Below the pieces are notes generated by a model, which worked only from the letters and a program-made list of their open reading frames with translations, made no database searches and was not told where the DNA came from. Below, piece by piece: positions 21,275 to 32,450 of a stretch of DNA of 64,000 nucleotides (positions within the stretch are counted from its first letter, which is position 1; each line of letters opens with the position of its first letter). Source of the DNA: Liolophura sinensis (Eukaryota; Mollusca; Polyplacophora; Chitonida; Chitonidae); assembly GCF_032854445.1 (NCBI RefSeq), contig NC_088296.1, forward strand, positions 5,941,435-6,005,434, in the 5' to 3' direction. The translations under genes and the position numbers were made by a program.

Positions 21275-21440
21275 CTCCGGACGTATATGGGAAGGTCTGT
21301 CAGCCACCTGCGGATGGTTGTGGGTTTCCAACCGGCTCTACCCGGTTTCCTCCCACCATAATGCTGGCCGCCGTCGTATAAGTGAAATGTTATAAAGTAC
21401 GGCGTAAAAACACCAATCAAATAAATAAATAAATAAATGA
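21275..21440 (+). mobile_element. SINE-A 3' two-thirds
   Basis: 'ctctccggacgtatatggga', 'gtcagccacctgcggatggt', 'cggtttcctcccaccataat', 'gctggccgccgtcgtataag' and an (AAAT)n tail. The head is missing. Confidence 0.9.
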
Positions 21441-21479
21441 ATAAAGCCACATGCAACGCGCTTAATGTGCAATGCTAAG

Positions 21480-21770
21480 GAGGTAAATTCCAGGAAGGAA
21501 CTCTTCATGGCTTAAGCAAGATTATTGGCGCTAGAGTGAACAGAACACTGCCAGCGTGCCTGGAAAGCCAAGGTATGAAAATCCCCCTAGTACTACTCAC
21601 CCCCTAGCACCATAGTTTAAGCAGAATAGGTAAAAAATGCAGTGATACTAATTGCAATTCACTGTTGTAGGCTGGTCACTGTTGTAGATTTACTCAAAAC
21701 GCTGTGTTCTCACCACATTTCAGATAAAATAAAATTTTAAACAATGCAAAGGGGCCAGGCCTCGCGAACC
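21480..21770 (+). repeat. rep-C copy
   Basis: 'ccccctagcaccatagttta', 'agcagaataggtaaaaaatg', 'actcaaaacgctgtgttctc' and 'ttaaacaatgcaaaggggcc' appear in rep-C order. Confidence 0.8.
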
Positions 21771-22394
21771 AGAAACTTACGCTCATAACATGGGACAAAT
21801 ATTAACGAACAGGAAAGTCACATTACACAGAGCAACTATGAAATATCCTAACATGGCAAAATGTTTTTTTTTAATATTCCGCATCGCTGACAATGCTGTG
21901 AAACAATAGAATGCACCGTGCAGATCCCAGCTGAACATCACCAGCGTATGTTTGGTTTTTTTTTTTTTAGGCATCACATGACCCATTCTAACGATGTGCT
22001 CATGACAGAAGACTTTTTTAAAGTTTTGCGTAAGTATGTAAGTCAACTTTTCAACAATAACTCTTAACAGACCATGAGTCATAAGGTCATATGGTTAAAA
22101 GAGATAACAGTGTTCCGATGGCATCAGCGATAACATACGCATCCCAGGGTCATGTAACTAACTCGCGTCTAACTGGTTAAAACTGACAAGGCATCGTAAT
22201 GCTCAAAGTGCGCGATTTTGCTTACATTGAACTGTAATATCTTGACTGTGCAACATAACAATACGCTATGCTTTTTAAACGCTTTGTTGGTTATTGTATC
22301 AAAGTATGAATACATTTGGTCTCGTGTTATCTTTCTCTCTCTGTTACCCATAGTTTCCGTTTGCAAGCGAAATTTTCACATAAAAATAAACAAT
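21771..22394. other. Nothing recognised
   Basis: A 99-codon minus-strand frame (21,783-22,082) contains a hydrophobic C-terminal stretch but no start context, neighbours or family resemblance. 'atcccagggtcatg' at about 22,141 recurs as 'atcccggggtcatg' at about 22,441. Confidence 0.4.
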
Positions 22395-22450
22395 TTTAAT
22401 TTGATTTGAAATTTTGACTTAAGTCTAACATATCTTCGTGATCCCGGGGT
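22395..22450. mobile_element. Single arm of the gacttaagtc MITE
   Basis: 'gaaattttgacttaagtcta' 'acatatcttcgtg' resembles one arm of the inverted-repeat element at 5,398-5,625. No partner arm was found nearby. Confidence 0.4.
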
Positions 22451-22557
22451 CATGACTTGCATCCTCCTCCTGGGTGGTGGGATCCATATGTTCCTGTAAG
22501 GTAATGATTTATAAAGTAATGTTACTCTCCTGACGGCAAAAATGCGGATTTATTTAA

Positions 22558-22960
22558 GCATAAAATTCCATGTAATAACAGCTCCACTGATCCAGTCAAC
22601 AAAAACGACATCAAACCGATAAAACGATCTTGGCATTTGTTGATTTTTCGGGAAGTAAGTTACGACAGACGTCAAAAAAAATCACAAGGCGCCAATCTTC
22701 TGAATGCGCAATTTTCAACTACCACGCAATTTTATGCCCATAAATCGATAGACGCTGTTCATTTCGCTGCTTTTCAGCCGCTGGTTTTAAGCCGACAGAC
22801 ATCAACCAAAAGTCCTTGATGTGGTTTTTTTCTGTTGAATCTCTGTGCCATTTCTGAAGAGATTGATTTCCCGTTAATGGCGACAGATCAGAAGTTTGTA
22901 GGTGGAGAAGATGTTACAGAAATTAACGCCCGGCAGACAATATTAGATAAATCAGTTGTG
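22558..22960 (+). repeat. rep-F copy
   Basis: 'gataaaacgatcttggcatt' 'tgttgatttttcgg', 'gacagacgtcaaaaaaa', 'cacgcaattttatgcccata' and 'aatcgatagacgctgttcat' align with copies near 27.6, 28.6, 39.4 and 51.2 kb. It is non-coding and lies 1.5 kb after block E2. Confidence 0.7.
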
Positions 22961-23234
22961 CATTTTTGTATCTGATCTTAATAAACTTCACTAGGTGCCG
23001 CAAAAAGGATAATATAGATTTGATTACACCGTTGAAATCTATAAGGAATCCGTCTTTCATCATTTGTTAAACTTATAAACTAAGGCCACGTATATGTTGA
23101 ACGCATAAGAAAAGTTTTGGAGTGCATCAAAAGCCCAGTTACGCAAATGAATAAATAGGATCATATCTATAGAAACAAGATTTCACAGTGTCACAGAAAT
23201 CGTAACACCATTGCTTGCATGAATAGATATTCAT

Positions 23235-23485
23235 GTTTTTATTCAATTTACTAGTGTTTTATGCCGCACTCAAGAATATTTTACTAGGAGGCTGGGAGGA
23301 TATCGGGCAAAGCCCAGGGGAAACCCAAGACCATCCGCGGGCTGCTGACAGACCTTCCCCCGTACGGCCGGAGAGAAAGCCAGCATCCAATGGATTTCAA
23401 CTCATAACGACCGCATTGGTGAGAGTCTCTTGGGTCTTTGCTCCGCGCTGGTGTGCTAACCACCTCGGTTACAAAGCCCGCCGTG
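23235..23485 (-). mobile_element. SINE-A, near full length, minus orientation
   Basis: Read on the minus strand it has a tRNA-like head ('taaccgaggtggttagcaca'), B box region ('gagttgaaatcc'), body and tail ('gagtgcggcataaaacacta'). The head end lies near 23,475. Several substitutions in the B box suggest it is inactive. Confidence 0.9.
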
Positions 23486-23554
23486 AAGAGTCATTAAAGT
23501 GTGATGAAAAACTCCCAACAGGAATCAGTTTTGAAGTGGATGAAATGTAATAAT

Positions 23555-23645
23555 GCCTATAGCAAACAGAGTAAACACAGGGCAGCGACGATTATGGGAT
23601 AATTGGAAAATGGTCACATATACTCGGTGAAATGCAACCTTCACA
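23555..23645 (+). repeat. rep-C head fragment
   Basis: 'atagcaaacagagtaaacac', 'agggcagcgacgattatggg' and 'aaaatggtcacatatactcg', then the similarity ends. Confidence 0.65.
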
Positions 23646-23649
23646 TGTT

Positions 23650-24900
23650 TGGCACACTGGAGTACATGTTTGGGCATCTTCAACGAGATTGCTCACCTTA
23701 TTTTGTGTTCATGAAAAGCAGAATCCCCATTCCAGCCTTTCCATTTATTAAACGATCAATGTGTCTGCGGATCTGAACGAGAGGGTACGAGTAACCCGGC
23801 TGCGGCGCCAGGTGGTGGTTAAACAGCCCTCTTTAACCCTTCTGAGAGTTGAAAAACGCTAAAGGTCAAAAGGTTGCGCAACTGTGGGAGGTTATCTCGC
23901 AACTCTGGAAGGTTACATGAAGCACGGCAAAGCCATTAATTTGGAAATACATACATATGTTTTCAAACGAAATGCTGAAAATTGTTCTACACTCTACACT
24001 TGGACTTCACGCTCGTTTAGTACTATCCAGTAAGCTCTACATGATGCGTTTCTTTATTACTCCCCTTTCATCGTCTCCATTCGATAAAGTTACGTCCCAA
24101 TACCAAGACCCAATAACCGACAGTGATGGGTCACGCTGCATCTCCGACGCTATTTGATAAACGTTGCGTTCACAGAGTAATCTCCTGAAATCGCCTCTGT
24201 TGGATCACATTACGTTCCTGGGCTCGGCTGTCTGACCCACTTTACCCTCTGGAACAAACTGGCGGTGTTCCCTTCCCTTAATCCTTAACATGGGCTGTTA
24301 ATTAATCAAATAAGCGGGCTCATCGATGTCTCTCCCTGTGTATGGCTGGGTAGTTGTATAGGAGGATAGGTTAAATGTACTAAAACTGTTTGGCTTTTAG
24401 GAAGCCTTAGTGAACGATAATCCAGTGCCAAAAACGACGCCTGTAACATACTGTTACATTTACTTATTTCAGTCATCTGGTTGGTGTTTTATGCCATACT
24501 AAAGAATATTTCATCTATATGACGGTGGCAAGCATTATGGTAGGAGCAAACCGGGCAGAGCCCGCTGGAAACCCACGACCACCCACAGGATGCTGGTAGA
24601 CCTAAGGTAGCAGACGAAGCCAGCATGATCGAAGTAAACGTTTAAGTCTAGAAAAAAGAATCACCCCTCTTTTTACATGTATTATTAAACCTTACTTGTT
24701 TAGCAAGTAATCCGAGACATGCAAACGTTTAAAATCACTGCATCTCCTGATCACATGCTTAAATAAGGACTATCGCTGATCCGCTACTTGATGAATTGCA
24801 CCTGATGCCAGGTACAGTCAGTTTTCATACAGGCATCGACCATGTTGTTCCGAACCCTGCAGATGTGCGGATTTGTCGATGCTCGACAAAACATAAGAAG
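23650..24900 (-). pseudogene. Block E3, split by a SINE-A
   Basis: The left part ('gcggatctgaacgagagggt', 'cttctgagagttgaaaaacg', 'gaaggttacatgaagcacgg') matches E5 at 36.2-36.4 kb. 'gatgggtcacgctgcatctc' and 'cttccct'/'cttaatccttaacatgggct' match E5 and E1. The right part 'atccgagacatgcaaacgtt' translates on the minus strand to 'KRLHVSDYLLNK', the E1 motif with a deletion. A SINE-A sits at 24,470-24,640. No intact frame remains. Confidence 0.45.
24470..24640 (-). mobile_element. SINE-A inserted in block E3
   Basis: 'ggttggtgttttatgccata', 'ctatatgacggtggcaagca', 'aaaccgggcagagcccgctg' and 'gaaacccacgaccacccaca'. The head is truncated. Confidence 0.85.
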
Positions 24901-25019
24901 CATTTCTACAAATGGAACTGGGTGAGCAGTGAACATAATCTCTCTTTATGTATATATGGAGAAGGGTTTTCCAGATCTCTGCTTCATAGGTGTGTCTAAC
25001 TATACTCAACCGGGCCTAG

Positions 25020-25208
25020 GGACTGTTTATTCATCGTGTTGAAGTAGATCGCCACGTTGTATCCATGAACAGTTGCAATTAAGCCGCATCAAAGATAAAT
25101 ACTTTGATTATTGAAAACTTGCAAATTCCCACGGTTTACCATTTGGAAACTGATTTAATTCACTCAGCTAGAAAATTCCTTGCGTCTTTCCAAAACCATT
25201 GAAAATTC
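25020..25208 (-). repeat. rep-D 3' part, minus orientation
   Basis: The reverse complement reads 'ggttttggaaagacgcaagg', 'taattgcaactgttcatgga' and 'cttcaacacgatgaataaac'. It matches the plus-strand copy at 36,790-36,960. It stands back to back with the rep-D piece that follows. Confidence 0.7.
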
Positions 25209-25505
25209 CTAGCTGCTACTCTCTTTATGAATATAAGCATCATGTCCGACATTCATATACCATTTGTAGTCCGTAAAGGGCGTTCCAAGTCGATAATCGC
25301 AAGATCCATTTCCAAAACAACATTTAACACTAGCTCCCAAAGACAAAGGTATGTAAGAAATTACAAATAAGAAATAAAGCCGGTAACACACAAGAGAGAA
25401 GCAGTCATCAGCTTTCAATGATGGCGGACAGACAGTGGATATTCCAGGCATGAATTCCATATCAAAGTTCAAATTCGTAGTCCGTGAATGAATCCGTCGG
25501 AATCC
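25209..25505 (+). repeat. rep-D long-form 5' part
   Basis: 'atgtccgacattcatatacc', 'taaagggcgttccaagtcga', 'taatcgcaagatccatttcc', 'ctagctcccaaagacaaagg' and 'ccaggcatgaattccatatc' are nearly the same as in the copies at 42.4 and 61.7 kb. The 99-codon minus-strand frame here is part of the repeat. Confidence 0.85.
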
Positions 25506-25639
25506 CATTCTTGATGCACTTTTGTCAGTTTATTTGGGATTTGAGTTTTGGGAGTTAGCCTAGATGCATTTGTATTCAATTTGAAGAGCATCACATCCAT
25601 GTACGGGGAAAGCAATCTTTTTAGATTGTTCACGTGTCA

Positions 25640-26605
25640 GTTGTATCATTTTGACGGAAATTCACGTAATGAGGCGGGATTTCGTAGAAATAGTAGAACC
25701 TTGGTACCAGCATGCCGCTGTTATGGGGGAGTCTAGTTTTAGGACAGTCGAACCTTAAGACCAATATGCCGTTGTTATGGGGCAGTCGAGTTTTAGGCCA
25801 GTAGAACCTTGACACCAGCATGCCGCTGTTATGGGGAAATCTAGTTTAAGGCGAGTAGAACTTTGACACCAGCATGCCGCTGTTATGGGGAAATCTAGTT
25901 TTAGGACAGCAGAACCTTGACACCAGCATGCCGGTGTTATGGGGAAATCTAGTTTAATGGCGAGTAGAACTTTGACACCAGCATGCCGCTGTTATTGGGG
26001 AATTTAGTTTTAGGACAGCAGAACCTTGACACCAGCAAGCCGCTGTTATGGGGAAATCTAGTTTTAGGACAGCAAAACCTTGACACCAGCATGTCTCTGT
26101 TATGGGGAAATCTAGTTTTAGGACAGCAGAACCTTGACACCAGCAAGCCGCTGTTATGGGAAATCTAGTTTAAGGTCAACAGAACTTTGACACCAGCATG
26201 TCTCTGTTATGGGAAATCTAGTTTTAGGACAGCAGAACCTTGACACCAGCATGCCGCTGTTATGGGGAAATCTAGTTTAATGGCGAGTAGAACTTTGACA
26301 CCAGCATGTCTCTGTTATGGGGAAATCTAGTTTAAGGCGAGTAGAACTTTGACACCAGCATGCCGCTGTTATGGGGGAATCTAGTTTAAGGCGAGTAGAA
26401 CTTTGACACCAGCATGTCTCTGTTATTGGGGAATTTAGTTTTAGGACAGCAGAACCTTGACACCAGCAAGCCGCTGTTATGGGGAAATCTAGTTTTAGGA
26501 CAGCAAAACCTTGACACCAGCATGTCTCTGTTATGGGGAAATCTAGTTTTAGGACAGCAGAACCTTGACACCAGCATGCCGGTGTTATGGTGGAGTCTAG
26601 TCACA
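25640..26605 (+). repeat. 54-bp minisatellite amplified inside rep-F
   Basis: About 17 units follow 'agcatgccgctgttatgggg' 'aaatctagttttaggacagc' 'agaaccttgacacc'. The left flank 'gtaatgaggcgggatttcgt' and the single-copy equivalents at 28,460-28,560 and 38,870-38,960 ('gaaccttgatacgtacttca', 'gaggatttagtttacc') show the unit comes from rep-F. A block of about eight units is repeated 431 bp apart (around 25,991 and 26,422). The 54-bp period keeps both strands open; frames such as 26,414-26,770 are by-products. Confidence 0.9.
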
Positions 26606-27056
26606 GGGCGGAGAAATTTCATAATAACCTTAAATTTTAACCCCAAAAAACACTGTTCATCAGATCAAACTGATGAAGTTATTCTGTCGTTACCAATGGA
26701 GATCTATCTTATAAAAAGCCAGTCACGCAATAATGCCTGTATAGGAGACAATGGGAGCCACGAACCCTGACCCCGGTTTTATTTGATGTACAATAATTTG
26801 TGCCTTTAATTACCGTATTTTACCGCGTGCAGAGGGTTTTTATTCTCGAATAAAGAAAATGACCTGAAATCGCCGATCAAGCAAACTTATGGTGGAGATT
26901 TTTAATCAATTCTTATCGCCAGCAAGTATAACCTTACTGTATTTGAACAAATTTTTTCCAGAAAGATTTCTGTATAAAATCAATATAAACATGAAGGTTT
27001 TTCACTCTAAGGAACTACTTCTGATGATATTTACTATAACATTGTTGTCTGAAGAT

Positions 27057-27099
<43 letters not shown>

Positions 27100-27950
27100 T
27101 AGGTGTTTTACGCCATATTCAAGAATATTTCACTCATATGGCGGCAGCCAGCATTGTGGTAGGAGGATTCCTGCGGGAAACCCACGGTCATGTGCAAGTT
27201 GCTGACAGACATTCTCACGTACGGCCGGAGAGGAAGACAGCATGAGCTGGACTTGAACTCACGACGATCGCATTGGTGAGAGGCTCTTGGGTCATTACGC
27301 CCAGTCTTGGGCCCAGCGCGTTAACCAACTGAGTTAAGATAGTGTCTCACAACGTGTCTTTAGAGAAGATGACCGATGGAGAAAACCTAAGAGCTGAACG
27401 TCTGAACTTGATATTTTCCTTAAACTAATGCCAGCAAAAGTTGAATAACATTTTTCTCTAAGTTTGACGATAAGGCAAGATTGTTCAAACTGGAAACTCC
27501 TGTATTTATTGCATGTATTTATAGGTATATTTTAAGATGTTCGTTTACCTGAAAGTCACAGGGGCGATATAAATTTAATAACTTCTTTCCCAGTTTAATG
27601 AATGTAACCGTGAAACCCGCCTGACAGAAAAAGTCAAATCAATAAAATAATTTTGGCATTTGAATTGTTGTCTTTTCGGTAAGAAATTGCCGACAGGCAG
27701 CAAAAAATGACCAATCTGGCGAGTGTGCAAGTCTCCACCTCACGCAATATTACCTCTCTAAATCGATACAGACTGTTCCATTAGCTGCCTCGCGTGTAAC
27801 CACTAGATTTTGTACACATCAATAACAGAATATCACAAATCTACTCACGCAGATCTTACCTTGAAGTTTCATATTTGGTTAATGAAATGAACATTAACAG
27901 TGTCTGTTAAGAAAATTGTCTTTAACGATGCTTTATTCAGGTTGAGAAGG
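26606..27950 (+). repeat. rep-F body, interrupted by SINE-A
   Basis: 'cctttaattaccgtatttta' matches 'cctttaatttccgttttgca' at 28,852. 'agaaagatttctgtataaaa' and 'acatgaaggtttttcact' match 29,375-29,420. 'aataattttggcatttgaat' and 'aaatcgatacagactgttcc' match the copies at 22.6, 28.7 and 51.2 kb. This is the longest view of rep-F, over 1 kb without the SINE. No protein is encoded. Confidence 0.75.
27056..27345 (-). mobile_element. SINE-A, full length, minus orientation, inside rep-F
   Basis: A (TTTA)11-type tail at 27,056-27,100 is followed by 'aggtgttttacgccatattc', the body, 'gagctggacttgaactcacg' (B box complement) and 'gcgcgttaaccaactgagtt' (A box complement). The 118-codon frame 26,889-27,245 runs across both repeats and is not a gene. 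Confidence 0.92.
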
Positions 27951-28117
27951 GAAGGTTTGATGCAATGAAATATTATACTAGTTCCGGTTGGGTTTAGGTC
28001 TTTAGTTCACGGAATAGTCTGATACCTTAGAGCCGGGATTTCCAGAGTTTCTATTACTTCGCTTTCTAACATAACTGAGTTTAAGTCTATTTGAGCTGTG
28101 GCTACAGGCTGTACATT

Positions 28118-28290
28118 CGTCGTGTTGAATTACATCGCCAAGTTTGATATATGAACAATTGCAATCAATGCGGATCTAAGATACGTATTTTGATTATCGA
28201 CAACTTATAACCTAGCAGGTGCACGATTTGGATACTGAGACCATTCGTTCACCTAGAACATTCCTTTCGTATTTTCAATGATGTTGACTA
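28118..28290 (-). repeat. rep-D 3' part, minus orientation
   Basis: 'cattcgtcgtgttgaattac', 'atatgaacaattgcaatcaa' and 'ttttgattatcgacaactta' match the reverse complement of rep-D at 36.8-36.96 kb and the copy at 25.0 kb. Confidence 0.7.
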
Positions 28291-28311
28291 TTTCTCTTTG
28301 CATGAATCCGT

Positions 28312-28920
28312 TTTAAATTTCATACTTTATATACTTTATTACTTCTTTTGTGATTTGTGTTGAACGTTGCGTTTTTTCCAGGTTGATGGGCGACAACTTC
28401 ATGCACGGCAAAATCACACTGTCACTGCAGATAGGCGGATTATTAGACATTACCATTTTGGTGAAGCGGGATTTCACATAATATAATCTTCAACGATAAA
28501 CCTTGAAGGGTATTTCATTTCTGTTATCTGAGAATTTAGTTTTCCATGGGGCGGACATGTTTCATTGTAACTTCGAGACTTGACCTAAAAACAAATCTTA
28601 CGAGAAACACATGAAAAAAAAAATGATTAAATCAATAAAGCCATTCTGGCGTCATTATCAAAGGCCGCCTATCTTGTGAATAGGTAATTCTCGACCATCG
28701 CGCAATTGTGCTCGTATACATGGATAAAAGCCGTTCCGTTGGCTGCGTGTCTTAGCCAATAATCTGAGCCGATAGGCGACAACCGAAGCCACAAAGCCGG
28801 TCCTTTCACCCCTAGAGTACCCGGTTTGATTGCAGTCGTGTACCATAATTCAAGCCTTTAATTTCCGTTTTGCATCGCGTAGAGAAGAATTTATTCTCCA
28901 GTAATGAAATTCGCCCCAAA
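28312..28920 (+). repeat. rep-F left and central parts with unamplified unit
   Basis: It starts with 'aaatttcatactttatatac'. The single-copy 'gtgaagcgggatttcacata' to 'gagaatttagttttccatgg' corresponds to the 54-bp unit at 25.7-26.6 kb. It continues 'cattctggcgtcattatcaa', 'cgcgcaattgtgctcgtata' and 'ccgttttgcatcgcgtagag', parallel to 39.35-39.6 kb. Confidence 0.75.
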
Positions 28921-29034
28921 TAGTCTAGTAAACATGTGTTCGAGGTGTTTATTTTTTTTTGTTTTTGTTTTCGCCAGCACGGATAAAGTTAAGTGCTCAA
29001 GACCCCGCATGGAAGAGATCACATTTTGACGCTT

Positions 29035-29130
29035 TGAATACAATATAAATAAAACTACAGCATAGCGAATAAAATCAGAGTAGCCAGGACAGTGTTACAG
29101 CTGGCAAATAACTGAAGAAATCTGGCCTCT
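29035..29130 (+). repeat. rep-C head fragment
   Basis: 'gaatacaatataaataaaac', 'tacagcatagcgaataaaat' and 'ggacagtgttacagctggca'. It shows the rep-C tail-to-head junction also seen at 58.9 kb. Confidence 0.7.
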
Positions 29131-29329
29131 AAAGTAGACCGACTGTACCTGTCCACCTTACGGCACTGTATGTCGTGGGTGGTCATGTGAATAATCGCCT
29201 TCACCGGGTCACGTTTACAGCTCTTCTGACTTTGCAAGGCCAGCTGCACATTTTCACATCAAGCCGACCGGGTGGATACCACCCTCAACTTTTAACCTTA
29301 ACACTGTACTTTATACAGGCAAGCTAAAA

Positions 29330-29870
29330 CCGAAAATTTTAGAATTGGTGCAGCATTTAAACAGGACTTTCCAAGAAAGATTCCTTTATAAAAGCAGTGT
29401 TAAAATGAAGGTTTTTCACGCAGCTTGAGTGAATGCTAGGCAACTACTGTTGATGACATTTACTGTAACATAGTGGTTTGAAAGCAGTTTCACACAAAGT
29501 ACTTCAGTAGATGAACGATGGAGAAAATTGAAGAGGTGAACAGTTGTCTACTTGAACATTTCTAAAAATAAAGAGATGTCAATTGTGCCTCTGGAACACG
29601 GTGAGAAATGATGATTAAGTAGGATTGTTCCAACCCAAAATTCCTCCATTTATTTTTTGGTAAATATTTATTCAGAAAGATATTAATGACAGATCAACAA
29701 CAGAAAATCGCATATCTACTGAAGTGTTGAACTGTTTGTCACAGCTGTGTGCGATACTTTGTGACTTTGTGCTGGGTAAATTTTCATATTTGGCTAATGA
29801 AATGTATGTAAGCAGCATCTGTGAACAAAATTATATTTAAGGGTGCTTGTTTCATGTGGCCAGCCAGGCA
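29330..29870 (+). repeat. rep-F right part
   Basis: 'gactttccaagaaagattcc', 'taaaatgaaggtttttcacg', 'gatgacatttactgtaacat', 'gatgaacgatggagaaaatt' and 'ttttcatatttggctaatga' follow the order seen at 26.9-27.9 kb, where a SINE-A interrupts them. Confidence 0.75.
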
Positions 29871-30149
29871 CGGATGGATTGAGTAATTGAGGCCTTGTGT
29901 TCGAATCTAGCCCTTGTTTCGGCTGCAACTTTAGATCGGGATTTTTGCCATTTGAACAACCCAACAGGCGACAATAGTTGTGAAAAATCCCCTCACCTTG
30001 TCGTTTTAGAAACTGTCACCAGGCCTTTTCTCCACTCTGATCCAGTTTGTGGTTTCGGAGTATTAATTATCAGGCATGCAAAAAGGCCTATGTGTACATT
30101 GTCTATTAAACACAACACACCATTTTGAGTACTTCTAGGACTATGACGC
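29871..30149. other. Nothing recognised
   Basis: A 77-codon plus-strand frame (29,895-30,128) shows no domain. Confidence 0.4.
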
Positions 30150-30335
30150 TCAAGAAATTGCAACAAACATCAGTTCAATGAACAGCTGGAAAATTCCCAA
30201 CTGATGTGGATTTGCCGATGAATTACTTGTGATTACGTGTTTGCCAGTGATATCGCAATGTCGTCATTGCACTTGTTTTACTCTCTGTACTGTGAATATT
30301 CTAAAATGTACACAATGAATAAGATCTTTTATGGA
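30150..30335 (-). repeat. Decayed rep-C, minus orientation
   Basis: 'cgcaatgtcgtcattgcact' 'tgttttactctctgtactgt' matches the minus-strand rep-C end, but the preceding 'accggtta' part is lost. Confidence 0.45.
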
Positions 30336-30489
30336 CCAACACACCAGAAATATAATTTATAATGACTGCTCACGAACTCATTTTTTGTTGCCTTTTGCCC
30401 AAAAAGTGTTAGCTGCACAAAAGTGCCACTTTTTTCCCTTTCATTTGCCCTTCTAGGGGTTGCTCAACAAAATCATTTTGCTTATAATT

Positions 30490-30645
30490 TTGTAATAGAC
30501 CGTTTGAATCTAGATTGAGAAGAGAACGTACTTCACCGGTTGCGATTAACCATTTTCCAACTATCACACTGTCCTTGTCACTTTCGATTTACGCTCAACG
30601 TTGCAGTCTTTTGCATTACTGGAATCATAACTTTATTTGAACAAA
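30490..30645 (-). repeat. rep-C fragment, minus orientation
   Basis: 'aacgtacttcaccggttgcg', 'attttccaactatcacactg' and 'cgttgcagtcttttgca' match reverse-strand rep-C. Confidence 0.7.
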
Positions 30646-30723
30646 ACAATTTATATTACAATTTGTTAAACATTGTGTGTGTATGTGTGTGCTCAACTTG
30701 ATGCTTAAAACCATGAAGTAGGG

Positions 30724-30965
30724 GGCCAGCGCAGCCCAGTGGCTGAGGATTTTCTCACCAATGTGGCCGCAATGAGTTCAAGTCTGGCTCATACTGGTTT
30801 CCTCTCCGGCCATACATGAAAATGTCGGCAAGCAACTTGCGGATGGTGGTGTTTTTCGCTTGTGCTCTGTCCGGTTTCCTCTCACCATCATGCTGGCCGC
30901 CGTGGTATAATTGAAATATTCTTGAGCATGCATTGTGTAAAATACCATTCAAAATACATAAATAA
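30724..30965 (+). mobile_element. SINE-A, near full length with shortened head
   Basis: 'cagcccagtggctgagga', 'gcaatgagttcaagtctggc' (B box), 'ctgtccggtttcctctcacc', 'atcatgctggccgccgtggt' and a diverged tail. About 30 bp between the A and B boxes is missing relative to 46.1 kb. Confidence 0.88.
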
Positions 30966-31149
30966 ATGCGTGAAAGCCCTCGGTCATGGCATATCGGTGG
31001 TATGGTTTAAGAGTTTCATGTTTGAGTCAATATGTTTGTATTATTCTCAGAGTAAAAGTAATACCGTACCGTCAATAAAATAATCGTGTACTTTCTTTAG
31101 AGTATTCCCAGTGAGAGGTTAATATGTCTAAAGATGAGTACATTGTTTC

Positions 31150-31215
31150 ACGACCAGCCCTGGATTTACGGTCCCGAAGCGGACGCTCTACCAACTTAGC
31201 AGTTGTGGCCGGTAG
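31150..31215 (-). mobile_element. SINE-B head, minus orientation
   Basis: 'acggtcccgaagcggacgct' 'ctaccaacttagcagttgtg' 'gccgg' is the reverse complement of the SINE-B tRNA-like head at 158-200. Only the head is present. Confidence 0.75.
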
Positions 31216-31738
31216 ATCCAGAATGACGATAACATACGAATTGTTTAAGAGTAAACATCGTAGAAGAGTTTTATTTTCTTTTGAAATTTTGAAATGCACT
31301 TTCAAAGCACCCATACTTCGGAGTCTTAATCGGGAAATGTCTTTTTCTCCTTAAGTCATCGTGGGTGCCTCTTCCGTTTCTCATAGCAATTCAACAAGGT
31401 ACAAAGACTTCATCTTTGACATTTTCTTTAAAGGTGTCGAACATTACTCGCCAAACCCGTCGTCCATTCGGTGATGAACCCACTGCACGGTAGTGTATTA
31501 TTGACGGTGTCTTCATGGAACATCTCGACCGACTCAGTGACAAATCTTGCAACCATTAAACAGAAAAACTGTTGCTTCCTGTTGCGTTTTTTTTTCAACA
31601 TGCGTTTGTCAGAAACTTTTGATAACAAGGGCTAAATGAACAAGTAATATTTAATTTACACGAAAGTTAATTTCATTTATTTTCAAATTGCTGTCAAACT
31701 AGCCAAGACCACAGCAAGCCTCTGCGAAAATCACCAGT
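31216..31738. other. Nothing recognised
   Basis: Overlapping frames of 76-80 codons on both strands, without domain resemblance. Confidence 0.4.
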
Positions 31739-32020
31739 ATGTGAGTGCCATACTTTTTCCTGCCTCGTTTGGTGCTCAGCACTGAGAGGTTACAGGAAGG
31801 AAACATGACTAGTTGGCCCGGTGTCAGTATAATGTGATTGGGAGGGACGGGGGAGCATGTCTGGATCTTCGGCATGACACTCCGGTCACGGCACTTTGGC
31901 GGCATGGACTCGCCTTGCCACAAGACGACACAGAATTCGTAGACACATCTAATGACTCCTCGTAGTCATATGACTGAAAAATCGCTAAGCACGACATAAA
32001 ACCTCAAGCATACATGCATA
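31739..32020 (+). mobile_element. SINE-B body and tail, head lost
   Basis: 'gtttggtgctcagcactgag', 'tggcccggtgtcagtataat', 'cacggcactttggcggcatg', 'atatgactgaaaaatcgcta' and 'agcacgacataaaacctcaa'. The body matches the reverse complement of 18.1-18.35 kb and the tail that of 150-520. A 74-codon minus-strand frame lies in it and is not a gene. Confidence 0.82.
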
Positions 32021-32024
32021 CATA

Positions 32025-32450
32025 CATGCTTTTATCATCAGTTCATATGGAATCATCTGACAGAATTCGATCATGGCTCGCCGATACTTTCAATGTGTGA
32101 CCGTTGCCATAGAAGACAGCCGGTATGTATTAGCCTAATTTTGCAGTTAACTCGTAGTTCTTTCCCAGCTGTTCAAACACTGATCCACTCTAATTCTATC
32201 GACCCGATGATACTAACCCAAACACTGGAAGAACTATAGCTGATAATATGATCTCCCTCGGACCTAACGCTGTGTACGCCATGGTGCTAGCGGACATACA
32301 CATATAAGCTGATACTTTCAAGCATTCGCATGAGCAATCGGAATAACACCCTGACTGAATTACAAGAGGCCGGCTACCAAAGGTAATGCTTGTGACCATT
32401 TGACAACAATTATTTTTGCTCCCTATTCTAGAGTCTTTCACATCCGTTCG
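32025..32450 (-). pseudogene. Block E4 (upstream part only)
   Basis: The minus-strand frame 32,196-32,441 ends with the hydrophobic 'REIILSAIVLPVFGLVSSGR'. After two stops it continues as 'GSVFEQLGKN', matching E1 ('LTGRYSQGKTVFEQLGKEQ'). The Ig-like part seen in E1 is absent. It fits a relic signal or membrane exon of the same family. Confidence 0.4.

Noticed and set aside
21783-22082. 99-codon minus-strand frame with a hydrophobic end
   Set aside because: No homology recognised, and no supporting start, splice or neighbour.
26414-26770. 118-codon frame with GQQNLDTS repeats
   Set aside because: It is generated by the 54-bp array.
31699-31923. 74-codon minus-strand frame with Cys and Pro
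   Set aside because: It lies in the SINE-B body and recurs in decayed form at 18.1-18.35 kb.
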